A stretch of 13,859 nucleotides of DNA from an uncultured Clostridia bacterium (lineage in GTDB: Bacteria > Bacillota > Clostridia > Oscillospirales > Ruminococcaceae). The translations under genes and the position numbers were made by a program. Below are positions 6,131-12,051 of this stretch, one piece after another. The DNA lies in assembly GCA_947631585.1 (NCBI GenBank), contig CANRLY010000032.1:1-13859 (forward strand). The letters are read 5' to 3'. Each line of letters opens with the position of its first letter. The stretch's first letter is position 1. Under the pieces are notes generated by a model. That model was not told the origin of the DNA and made no database searches. It saw only the letters and a list, made by a program, of their open reading frames with translations.

Positions 6131-6874
6131 TCAGTCCTCGTCGGGTTCTTCCGGCATATCCCAGTTGTGCCAAACGTTCTGCACATCATCGTTTTCTTCA
6201 AGATGTTCAAGCAGGAGTGACATCTTCTTAATAAGTTCCTCGTCCTCCAGCTTTGTGTAAGTAGAGGGAACTTGTTCCATTTCCGCTGAAACCACGGTAT
6301 AGCCCAGCTCACGGAGCTTTTCTGCCGCTGCGGATACCTCTGTAGGCTCGGTCTCGACCTCGATAACGCCGTCCTCGATCTTGAAATCCAGCGCACCTGC
6401 CTCGAAGCAGTCCTCCATGATCTTATCTTCATCTTTGCAAGCTTCTTCCATTACAATAATTCCCTTTTGTGTAAACATAAATGAAACGCAGCCGGTAGTT
6501 CCCATGTTGCCGCCGAACTTATCGAAATAGTGCCGGATATCGCCGGCGGTACGGTTTTTATTGTCGGTCAGGCAATCCACGATCACCGCAACTCCGCCCG
6601 GTCCGTAACCCTCGTAAACATTGTTCTCGTAGCTGTTTTTATCCCCGTCTCCGGCGGCTTTCTTGATGACCCGATCGATGTTGTCGTTAGGCACGTTGTT
6701 GGACTTTGCCTTGGCGATAAGGTCACGCAGGCGGGCGTTGTTATCCGGGTCGGGGCCGCCCTCTTTCACCGCAACGGTTATTTCCCTGCCGATCTTGGTA
6801 AAAATTTTGGCTTTTACTGCGTCGGTGGCTTCCTTTTTACGTTTGATGTTTGCCCATTTGGAATGTCCTGACAT
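6131..6874 (-). CDS. yebC: YebC/PmpR family protein
   Basis: 247 residues, full length for the family. Signatures: N-terminal MSGHSKWANIKRKK (1-14), FTKIGREI, NNARLRDLIAKAK, NVPNDNIDRVIKKA (60-73), YEGYGPGGVA (87-96), TDNKNRTAGDIRH (103-115) and GGNMGTTGCVSFMF (121-134), with an acidic C-terminus. The family was long annotated as transcriptional regulators; more recent work links members to translation of difficult (proline-rich) sequences, and the mitochondrial relative TACO1 acts in translation. The gene follows mrnC by 40 bases, so it is probably the last gene of the obg-mrnC-yebC unit, which would suit a translation role. AAAGGA precedes the ATG by about 11 bases. No clear terminator follows; the stop abuts the surface protein's regulatory region. 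Confidence 0.95.
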   Translation of the reverse strand: MSGHSKWANIKRKKEATDAVKAKIFTKIGREITVAVKEGGPDPDNNARLRDLIAKAKSNNVPNDNIDRVIKKAAGDGDKNSYENNVYEGYGPGGVAVIVDCLTDNKNRTAGDIRHYFDKFGGNMGTTGCVSFMFTQKGIIVMEEACKDEDKIMEDCFEAGALDFKIEDGVIEVETEPTEVSAAAEKLRELGYTVVSAEMEQVPSTYTKLEDEELIKKMSLLLEHLEENDDVQNVWHNWDMPEEPDED

Positions 6875-6914
6875 AAAAAGTTCAATCCTTTCACAAAATA
6901 ATTTTACAAAAAAT

Positions 6915-7283
6915 TTAATTTTTCAAATCGTCTGATAAAGTATCTTCCCACACATACTCGAACAGCTGCTCCGCCCTGGGGAGCTGTCCGCTCAGCGCAA
7001 GGTAGCCGAACAAGCACTCCAGAGCTGTAGCCATGTGGTATTCTGCGGAAGTGGAATGTTTGGGAACATTGGAGCTGCCGGCGTTCCTGCCACGTCTCAG
7101 CAGGTCGAGCTCCTCCTCGCTGAGCAGCGGTATAAGGCGTTCCGCCGCCCGTGACTGGTACTCTGCGCAGACCCTTTCCACCGAAAGCCTATGCAGCTTT
7201 GCCACAGGCATATTCCCACTTAGCACAAGTTTCTGCCTTACCATCAGCCCATAGACCGCATCGCCGTAGAACGCCAGGGTCAA
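6915..7283 (-). CDS. mrnC: Mini-ribonuclease III (start uncertain)
   Basis: An RNase III-type nuclease domain without a dsRNA-binding domain; in Bacillus the enzyme matures 23S rRNA ends. Motifs: LAFYGDAVYGLMVR, with the catalytic-type Asp in GDA; RLSVERVCAEYQSRAA; EEELDLLRRGRNAGSSNVPKH; and YHMATALECLFGYLAL, with the second acidic site. The stated start is TTG at 7283, but it lies inside the conserved block. The same frame stays open upstream to 7331 and encodes EKSQINQYSPL, which looks like the missing N-terminal helix of the family, yet has no ATG, GTG or TTG there. A TTG at 7313-7315 is one frame off, just before a run of six A. The true protein is probably about 10-17 residues longer. 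It follows obg closely and precedes yebC. Confidence 0.85.
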   Translation of the reverse strand: MTLAFYGDAVYGLMVRQKLVLSGNMPVAKLHRLSVERVCAEYQSRAAERLIPLLSEEELDLLRRGRNAGSSNVPKHSTSAEYHMATALECLFGYLALSGQLPRAEQLFEYVWEDTLSDDLKN

Positions 7284-7350
7284 CGGGCTATACTGGTTGA
7301 TTTGGCTTTTTTCAAGCGAAATTTCCGTTTGTTACCACTCCCGTCTGAAA

Positions 7351-8628
7351 TCAGAATACAAATTCAAATTCAAAGCCCTCTATGGAAACGGTATCGCCCT
7401 CTTTGACGCCCATTTCCTCCAGTTTATTTATGATTCCGGAATTTCTCAGCACCCTCTGGAAATATTGCAAGCTCTCGTAGTCCTCCATGTTCACGCTGCG
7501 GAGGATATCCCACAGCCAGGGGGCTTCCACCTGGTAGACGCCGTCTGTTATCTCCACGCTGAACGACTTGTCCCGAATGAGTTTGCTGTCCAGTTCCTCT
7601 CTGGTAAAGGGTTCAGGCTGGAATCTTTTCACCGGCGGAAGCTGGGAAAGGCGTTCCCAGATACTTTCTGCAAGTTCTTTAGTTCCCTGAGTAGTCGCAG
7701 CCGATATCTCGAAGAAGTCCAGACCCTTAGCCTGAACAAACTCACGCAGGCGGCTGATCTGTTCTTCGGCGGCAGAGTCGCATTTATTTGCGGCAACTAT
7801 CATAGGAGCTTTTGCCAGTTCCTCGCTGAACCCGGAAAGTTCCTTATTGATTATCTCGAAGTCCTCCGTCGGGTCTCTGCCCTCTGAGCCGGAAACGTCC
7901 AGCACATGGACGATGAGCCGGCATCTTTCGATATGCCGCAGAAACTCGTGTCCCAGACCTGCGCCGCCGCTTGCGCCTTCTATAAGACCGGGGATATCCG
8001 CCATCACGAAAGAACGCTCATAGTCAAGTTTGACCACGCCCAGCACCGGGGTAAGCGTTGTGAAGTGGTAGTTTGCGATCTTTGGTCTAGCCGCTGAGAG
8101 CACCGAGATAAGTGTGGATTTTCCCACATTCGGCATACCCACAAGTCCCACGTCGGCGATAAGTTTCAGTTCCAGCCGCAGGCGGAATTCTTCCCCTCTG
8201 AAGCCGGGCTTGGCGAATTTAGGTATTTGTCTGGTTGAGGTCGCAAAGCGTGCGTTTCCCCTTCCGCCTTTTCCGCCGTGGGCGATAACGACAGGGCTTC
8301 CCTCGATGATATCCGCAAGGACACGGCCGCTTTCGGCTTCTTTGATAACAGTTCCCACCGGAACTTTTATGACCAGATCGGGCGCACTTTTGCCGGAGGA
8401 ATTTTTCGCTCCTCCGTTTTCGCCTTTCTGAGCCAGATATTTTCTTTTATACCTGAAATCTATAAGGTTGGTCATTCCGGTATCGGCGACAAACACCACG
8501 TCTCCGCCCTTGCCGCCGTCTCCGCCGTCAGGACCTCCTGCGGCGATATACTTTTCACGGTGGAAAGAGACTGCTCCGTCGCCGCCGTCCCCAGCCTTAA
8601 CGAATATTTCAGCTTCGTCAACGAACAC
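7351..8628 (-). CDS. obg: GTPase Obg (ribosome assembly)
   Basis: An essential GTPase acting in late 50S subunit assembly and stress signalling. All three domains are visible: the Gly-rich Obg fold (1-158: VKAGDGGDGAVSFHREKY, GGPDGGDGGKGG, GGKGGRGNARFATS), the G domain (G1 GMPNVGKST 164-172, TTLTP 190-194, DIPGLIEGA from 211, NKCD 281-284, SAAT from 309), and the C-terminal OCT domain (about 345-425) ending in an acidic/aromatic tail. The 425-residue length fits Firmicute Obg. The GTG start at 8628 is supported by GGGAGG nine bases upstream; an ATG nearer to it is out of frame. A terminator and a hairpin lie just upstream, and no strong promoter is seen, so expression may come partly from readthrough of the rplU-prp-rpmA transcript. 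Confidence 0.97.
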   Translation of the reverse strand: MFVDEAEIFVKAGDGGDGAVSFHREKYIAAGGPDGGDGGKGGDVVFVADTGMTNLIDFRYKRKYLAQKGENGGAKNSSGKSAPDLVIKVPVGTVIKEAESGRVLADIIEGSPVVIAHGGKGGRGNARFATSTRQIPKFAKPGFRGEEFRLRLELKLIADVGLVGMPNVGKSTLISVLSAARPKIANYHFTTLTPVLGVVKLDYERSFVMADIPGLIEGASGGAGLGHEFLRHIERCRLIVHVLDVSGSEGRDPTEDFEIINKELSGFSEELAKAPMIVAANKCDSAAEEQISRLREFVQAKGLDFFEISAATTQGTKELAESIWERLSQLPPVKRFQPEPFTREELDSKLIRDKSFSVEITDGVYQVEAPWLWDILRSVNMEDYESLQYFQRVLRNSGIINKLEEMGVKEGDTVSIEGFEFEFVF

Positions 8629-8645
8629 TTGACATATCCTCCCTA

Positions 8646-8668
8646 TGCAGGCGGACAGGCTGCCTGCA
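8646..8668 (-). promoter_or_regulatory. hairpin directly upstream of the obg ribosome-binding site
   Basis: TGCAGGC and GCCTGCA form a perfect 7-bp stem with a 9-base loop. It ends just before the GGGAGG of obg and has no T run, so it is not a terminator. It could protect a processed 5' end or affect ribosome access. Confidence 0.5.
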
Positions 8669-8677
8669 CTTTACAGC

Positions 8678-8708
8678 AAAAAACCCCAAGCCAAACACAG
8701 CCCGGGGT
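8678..8708 (-). terminator. Rho-independent terminator after rpmA
   Basis: On the minus strand ACCCCGGGC pairs with GCTTGGGGT (two G-U pairs) around a short loop, followed by six T. It lies 17 bases beyond the rpmA stop and before obg, so it should end or attenuate the rplU-prp-rpmA transcript. Confidence 0.85.
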
Positions 8709-8725
8709 CTGTTTTACCTATAAGG

Positions 8726-9010
8726 TCACGCCTCTTTTGCGTAAACAGAAACCTTTTTCCTGTCTCTGCCGTATCTTTCAAACTTTACAACACCGTCGAT
8801 AGTAGCGAAAAGAGTATCATCAGAACCCTTTCCCACATTCTCGCCGGGGTGGATATGAGTTCCTCTCTGTCTCACAAGGATATTTCCGGCAAGGACATAC
8901 TGACCGTCAGCTCTCTTGACGCCAAGTCTCTTAGCCTCGGAATCACGTCCGTTCTTAGTAGAACCCATTCCTTTTTTATGAGCACAGAACTGCATACTGA
9001 TCTTTATCAT
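8726..9010 (-). CDS. rpmA: 50S ribosomal protein L27
   Basis: 94 residues. L27 lies near the peptidyl transferase centre. The sequence AHKKGMGSTKNGRDSEAKRLG is the classic N-terminal signature, followed by ILVRQRGTHIHPGENVGKGSDDTLFA. As in other Firmicutes there is a short N-terminal extension, MIKISMQFC, before the mature AHKKG; in Staphylococcus the equivalent is removed by the protease Prp, whose gene lies immediately upstream here. The residue before the expected cut is Cys9 rather than the usual Phe. The start is fixed by AAGGAGGG seven bases before the ATG at 9010; longer in-frame starts lack this support. A terminator follows. Confidence 0.97.
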   Translation of the reverse strand: MIKISMQFCAHKKGMGSTKNGRDSEAKRLGVKRADGQYVLAGNILVRQRGTHIHPGENVGKGSDDTLFATIDGVVKFERYGRDRKKVSVYAKEA

Positions 9011-9023
9011 GAAATTTCCCTCC

Positions 9024-9341
9024 TTAAACAATGCTGAGTCTGATATTTGTGTGGTCCTGCGAAAGTATTTCAAGATGTTCATAAAACGCCGAGATAAGCT
9101 TCTGTGCCGGGTCTGACGGTTTTTTCAGCGTCAGTGTGATCTTGTCTTTCCCGACTTCCACCTGCGCATCAGCGCCGAAGTTTTCGGTCACAGCGTTACA
9201 GACAAGCATTGTGCAGGAACTTACCGCCGCACATATGACATCATTGCCCTCTTCGCCGTATCCTGCGTGGCCGCTTATACTAAAGCCTGAAAACTTCTGT
9301 TCATTCCCGAACGTTTCAATATGAAAAACACATCCTAGCAT
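9024..9341 (-). CDS. prp: ribosomal-processing cysteine protease Prp
   Basis: 105 residues. Prp removes the N-terminal extension of ribosomal protein L27 so that L27 can function in the ribosome. The catalytic pair is visible: His25 in SGHAGYGEEGND and Cys37 in DVICAAVSS, with the 12-residue spacing known for the family. Its position between rplU and rpmA is the standard one. The ATG overlaps the rplU stop by one base (TAATG), so translation is probably coupled. It ends 13 bases before the rpmA start. Confidence 0.95.
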   Translation of the reverse strand: MLGCVFHIETFGNEQKFSGFSISGHAGYGEEGNDVICAAVSSCTMLVCNAVTENFGADAQVEVGKDKITLTLKKPSDPAQKLISAFYEHLEILSQDHTNIRLSIV

Positions 9342-9652
9342 TACGCATTGATCGCTTCGATCCTGACCTGAGTATAAGGCTGTCTGTGACCCTGTTTTCT
9401 CTTTTCGCCCTTTTTGGGTTTATAGGTGAAAACTGTGATCTTCTTAGCCTTGCCGTTCTTGAGGACCTTTGCGGACACGGTAGCTCCGTCCACATAAGGA
9501 GCGCCGACGTTTACATTTGCGCCCTCGCCTACTGCGATCACCTTATCAAAGGTCACCGACTCATCGGCTTCAACGCCCAGTTTTTCGATGAAAACAACAT
9601 CGCCTTCTTTGACCTGATACTGTTTTCCGCCTGTTTCGATTACTGCGTACAT
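9341..9652 (-). CDS. rplU: 50S ribosomal protein L21
   Basis: 103 residues, the usual length. Motifs: MYAVIETGGKQYQVKEGD at the N-terminus, GAPYVDGATVSAKVL in the middle, and the basic YKPKKGEKRKQGHRQPYT loop with KITVF just before it, which binds 23S rRNA. The start is ATG at 9652 rather than the in-frame GTG at 9664, because the former gives the conserved N-terminus and has AGGTG nine bases upstream. First gene of the rplU-prp-rpmA operon, downstream of a strong promoter and a structured leader. Confidence 0.97.
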   Translation of the reverse strand: MYAVIETGGKQYQVKEGDVVFIEKLGVEADESVTFDKVIAVGEGANVNVGAPYVDGATVSAKVLKNGKAKKITVFTYKPKKGEKRKQGHRQPYTQVRIEAINA

Positions 9653-9740
9653 TCTCTGATGCACCTGCCTTTTTTACAAAACTCGCTGCGCTGCGGAGTG
9701 AGAGCCTGAGCTTTCAGCTTGATTCCCGCACACAAGCGGC
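9653..9740 (-). promoter_or_regulatory. structured 5' leader of rplU, L21-leader-like
   Basis: About 88 bases lie between the predicted transcript start and rplU. Within it CCGC/GCGG can form an early hairpin; an AGCTGA/TCAGGCT stem (one bulge) follows; and CTCACT/AGCGAG forms a stem with one G-U pair. The early GCGG strand can instead pair with a later CCGCA, giving two exclusive folds. L21 leaders are known autoregulatory elements in Firmicutes; assignment to that family here rests on position and structure, not on an alignment. Confidence 0.5.
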
Positions 9741-9746
9741 TTATTT

Positions 9747-9775
9747 ATTTTAACACACGCCGCCGGCAAAGTCAA
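9747..9775 (-). promoter_or_regulatory. strong sigma-A promoter of rplU-prp-rpmA
   Basis: On the minus strand TTGACT (9770-9775), 17 bases, then TAAAAT (9747-9752), preceded by TGT as an extended -10. It lies only about 35 bases past the end of the XRE regulator gene. Confidence 0.8.
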
Positions 9776-9808
9776 GTTCAAGAAAAGTTTTCTCCGAGAA
9801 TTTACAAA

Positions 9809-10042
9809 TTATTTACATTCTTCGTTTCTCTTAACTATTTCCTCAAGCACTTCGCTGGGGCTGACACCAACCGAAACACATATCCTATAAAATGTTTCAA
9901 GAGTGGGTTTCCTCTGTCCGTTTTCGATCATACTCAGATGAGTTCTGGCAATACCTGCCAGTCCGCTGAGAACTTCCTGAGAGATATTTTTCTTATGGCG
10001 CAATTCCGATATAACATTACCTACTATTATTGGCGACAGCAT
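9809..10042 (-). CDS. small XRE-family helix-turn-helix regulator
   Basis: 77 residues, consisting almost wholly of one HTH_3 domain: NVISELRHKKNISQEVLSGLAGIARTHLSMIENGQRKPTLETFYRICVSVGVSPSEVL. The SQEVLSGLAGIARTHLSMIENG segment is the classic helix-turn-helix with the recognition helix in the second half. There is no second ligand or protease domain. ATG at 10042 is chosen because AGAGGTG precedes it by five bases; upstream in-frame starts would run through the inverted repeat. The gene diverges from the zinc-domain protein at 10168, and the shared spacer holds a perfect 12-bp inverted repeat, so autorepression and control of the neighbour are the likely roles. No clear terminator follows before the rplU promoter. 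Confidence 0.88.
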   Translation of the reverse strand: MLSPIIVGNVISELRHKKNISQEVLSGLAGIARTHLSMIENGQRKPTLETFYRICVSVGVSPSEVLEEIVKRNEECK

Positions 10043-10053
10043 ATTTGCACCTC

Positions 10054-10093
10054 TTTTCCGCAAACTATATGATAACTTATTGTTTGCGGAAAA
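10054..10093. promoter_or_regulatory. perfect 12-bp inverted repeat, candidate XRE operator
   Basis: TTTTCCGCAAAC (10054-10065) and GTTTGCGGAAAA (10082-10093) are perfect inverses separated by 16 A/T-rich bases. The left arm ends 12 bases before the XRE start codon, and the right arm lies 13 bases upstream of the -35 box of the divergent gene. The 28-base centre spacing suggests a dimer pair or a tetramer site. The spacer contains -10-like TATCAT and TATAGT on the minus strand, so binding would block the regulator's own promoter. Confidence 0.72.
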
Positions 10094-10106
10094 TTGTCTA
10101 CATATG

Positions 10107-10135
10107 TTGACACTCAAAATTATTTGTGATATAAT
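10107..10135 (+). promoter_or_regulatory. consensus sigma-A promoter of the zinc-domain protein gene
   Basis: TTGACA (10107-10112), 17 bases, TATAAT (10130-10135), with TGA just before the -10. Both hexamers are perfect. The transcript should start near 10142, and AAGGAGGG precedes the ATG at 10168. Confidence 0.88.
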
Positions 10136-10167
10136 TTAGTACGAAATAAAAAACAAGGAGGGTCACT

Positions 10168-10611
10168 ATGCCTAATATCAAGCAGGTACTGGTCGGTGCG
10201 GCTGCTGTTACATTGGGAGTTTCGTTCGTTGCAGCTGTCGTTTCACCAAACACAGATGATTCAACTTCAAGTTCTCAGGAAACTTCTGTTTACGATATTG
10301 CTGAAACTTCTGAACCAGACGTCAGCGAGACCACGGCTTCCGCCGAAACCGATGATGAAGACGATCTCTGGGTGACTGAAACAACTGTCGTCAGCGTGTC
10401 AACCGAACCGGCAGAAGAAACAGAAGATCCAGGCGAGGCAGATGAGATAAAATCAACTTACATACTGAACACAAATTCTATGGTCGCCCACACCGAAAAC
10501 TGCCGTATGGCAGATAGAATATCTGATTCAAACAAAAAGGAGTTTAAAGGCACCAGCGATGAATTAGATAAAAAGGGATACAAGCCTTGCGGAATATGCG
10601 AACCATGGTGA
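10168..10611 (+). CDS. membrane-anchored protein with C-terminal Ada-like zinc-binding domain
   Basis: 147 residues. Residues 7-26 form a hydrophobic N-terminal segment (LVGAAAVTLGVSFVAAVVSP), either an uncleaved anchor or a signal peptide. Residues 28-95 are a low-complexity Ser/Thr/Glu/Asp linker. Residues 97-147 are a compact domain beginning YILNTNSMVAH, with His108, Cys112, Cys141 and Cys144 (H-x3-C ... KPCGIC) and KKEFKGTSDELDKKGYKPC, the pattern of the small zinc-binding domain seen at the end of many secreted nucleases and related to the Ada metal-binding domain. No nuclease or other catalytic domain is present, so this is a stand-alone extracellular metal-binding module. It is transcribed from a consensus promoter next to the XRE gene and a perfect inverted repeat. 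The function is unknown; binding of DNA, metal or redox sensing are all possible. Confidence 0.83.
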   Translation: MPNIKQVLVGAAAVTLGVSFVAAVVSPNTDDSTSSSQETSVYDIAETSEPDVSETTASAETDDEDDLWVTETTVVSVSTEPAEETEDPGEADEIKSTYILNTNSMVAHTENCRMADRISDSNKKEFKGTSDELDKKGYKPCGICEPW

Positions 10612-10637
10612 CTTTATTTTCAAATGCTGCAAACAAA

Positions 10638-10667
10638 AAACAAGCCTTCCGGGTGGAAGGCTTGTTT
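10638..10667. terminator. strong hairpin terminator of radA, possibly bidirectional
   Basis: AAACAAGCCTTCC (10638-10650) and GGAAGGCTTGTTT (10655-10667) form a perfect 13-bp stem with loop GGGT. On the minus strand it is followed by TTTTTTG after radA, ideal for termination. The + strand tail is poorer in T, but the hairpin probably also ends the convergent zinc-domain gene. Confidence 0.88.
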
Positions 10668-10669
10668 GC

Positions 10670-12037
10670 TTAGATCTCGTCAAACGCTTTGCGGATAGAG
10701 GTCACGCCTACTATTTTAATATCATATCTGGAGGTATCCACGCCCTTCAGCGACTGCTTCGGGACGATACACTTTTCAAAGCCCAGTCTCTGCGCTTCTG
10801 CGATACGCTGGGTAACATAGGAGACTCCCCTGAGTTCTCCGCCCAGACCTATCTCTCCGAATGCTATGAGCTTATCGCTCACCACCTTATCAGTTACCGA
10901 AGAATACAGAGCCATTGCGATAGAAAGGTCGGCTGCCGGCTCGTCAAGTTTCATTCCGCCCACCACGTTCACATAGACGTCCAGCGTACCAAAAAAGAAC
11001 CCAAGGCGTTTTTCCAGCACGGCGATTATTACCGAAAGCCTGCTGTAGTCAAAGCCGGAGGACATTCTCCGTGGCGAAGAAAAGCCGCTTTTTGACACAA
11101 GAGCCTGCACCTCAGCCATTATAGGTCTCAAGCCCTCCATCACGCAGGCAACGCAGCAGCCGGAGACATCAGTCGGGCGGCCTGACAGCAGCATTACAGA
11201 CGGGTTCTCCACCTCGATAAGTCCTTTATCCGCCATTTCAAAAACGCCTATCTCGTTTGTTGAGCCGAAACGGTTTTTCACCGCCCTGAGTATCCTATAG
11301 GAAAGATTTCTCTGCCCCTCGAAATACAGCACTGCATCAACTATATGTTCCATAACTTTCGGACCTGCGATAGCGCCGTCCTTATTGACGTGACCCACAA
11401 TGAGCATAGGTATCTCCTCGGACTTTGCGGTGCGCATGAACAGGTTGGTGGATTCCCTGACTTGTGTAACGCTTCCCTGCGCCGAAGCGATATCTCTTAC
11501 TCCCATGGTCTGTATAGAGTCGATAATAACTATCTCCGGCTTTTCCTTTACGATAGTTTCGCAGATGGACACCACATCGGTCTCTGCAAGGAGGTAGAGA
11601 TTTTCGGTATCGACCCCAAGGCGGTCAGCCCTGAGTTTTATCTGTCTGGCGGATTCCTCGCCGGAGACGTATAATATAGTGTGATCCTCTCCGAGGAACT
11701 GGCAGATCTGGAGCAGCATTGTGGATTTTCCTATGCCCGGTTCTCCGCCAAGCAGCACCAGGCTGCCTTTTACAAGTCCGCCGCCCAAAACCCTGTCCAG
11801 CTCGTTAAGACCTGTTTTATAGCGTATCTCGTCATACCTTGCGTCTACAGACGTCAGCCCGATTATTTTATCCGAAAGGTCTGCCGCTTTTACGGCTGAT
11901 CTTCCTGTCCCTTTGGAAACCACAGTCTCCACTTCTTCAAAGGTATTCCATTCTCCGCAAGCCTGACATCTTCCGTTCCATTTTGAACTTTCAAAGCCGC
12001 AGTTTGAGCAGACGAACACCGATCTTGTCTTAGCCAT
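10670..12037 (-). CDS. radA: DNA repair protein RadA (Sms)
   Basis: 455 residues, normal length. RadA is a RecA-like ATPase/helicase that processes recombination branches. Domains in order: an N-terminal C4 zinc finger (Cys10, Cys13, Cys24, Cys27: CSNCGF...GRCQACGEW), RecA core with Walker A GGEPGIGKST (97-106) and Walker B IVIIDS (169-174), the RadA-specific KNRFG motif (254-258), and a C-terminal Lon-protease-like domain (MKLDEPAADLSIAMALYSS, GEIGLGGELRGV) lacking protease activity in the family. The ATG is preceded by GGAGG and lies 14 bases after the pcrA stop, so both repair genes are likely co-transcribed. A strong terminator follows. Confidence 0.97.
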   Translation of the reverse strand: MAKTRSVFVCSNCGFESSKWNGRCQACGEWNTFEEVETVVSKGTGRSAVKAADLSDKIIGLTSVDARYDEIRYKTGLNELDRVLGGGLVKGSLVLLGGEPGIGKSTMLLQICQFLGEDHTILYVSGEESARQIKLRADRLGVDTENLYLLAETDVVSICETIVKEKPEIVIIDSIQTMGVRDIASAQGSVTQVRESTNLFMRTAKSEEIPMLIVGHVNKDGAIAGPKVMEHIVDAVLYFEGQRNLSYRILRAVKNRFGSTNEIGVFEMADKGLIEVENPSVMLLSGRPTDVSGCCVACVMEGLRPIMAEVQALVSKSGFSSPRRMSSGFDYSRLSVIIAVLEKRLGFFFGTLDVYVNVVGGMKLDEPAADLSIAMALYSSVTDKVVSDKLIAFGEIGLGGELRGVSYVTQRIAEAQRLGFEKCIVPKQSLKGVDTSRYDIKIVGVTSIRKAFDEI

Positions 12038-12051
12038 ATTACCTCCGCTTT

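Noticed and set aside
7315..7338. Tiny upstream open frame starting at GTG 7338 before mrnC (8 codons)
   Set aside because: Possible by chance; its stop overlaps the TTG at 7313-7315, which is interesting for coupling, but there is too little to call it a leader peptide.
9780..9808. AGAAAAGTTTTCT palindrome after the XRE gene as a terminator
   Set aside because: The stem is only A/T-rich with a one-base loop and no G-C core, so it is too weak.
12040..12051. Promoter between pcrA and radA
   Set aside because: The gap is 14 bases and holds only the radA ribosome-binding site.
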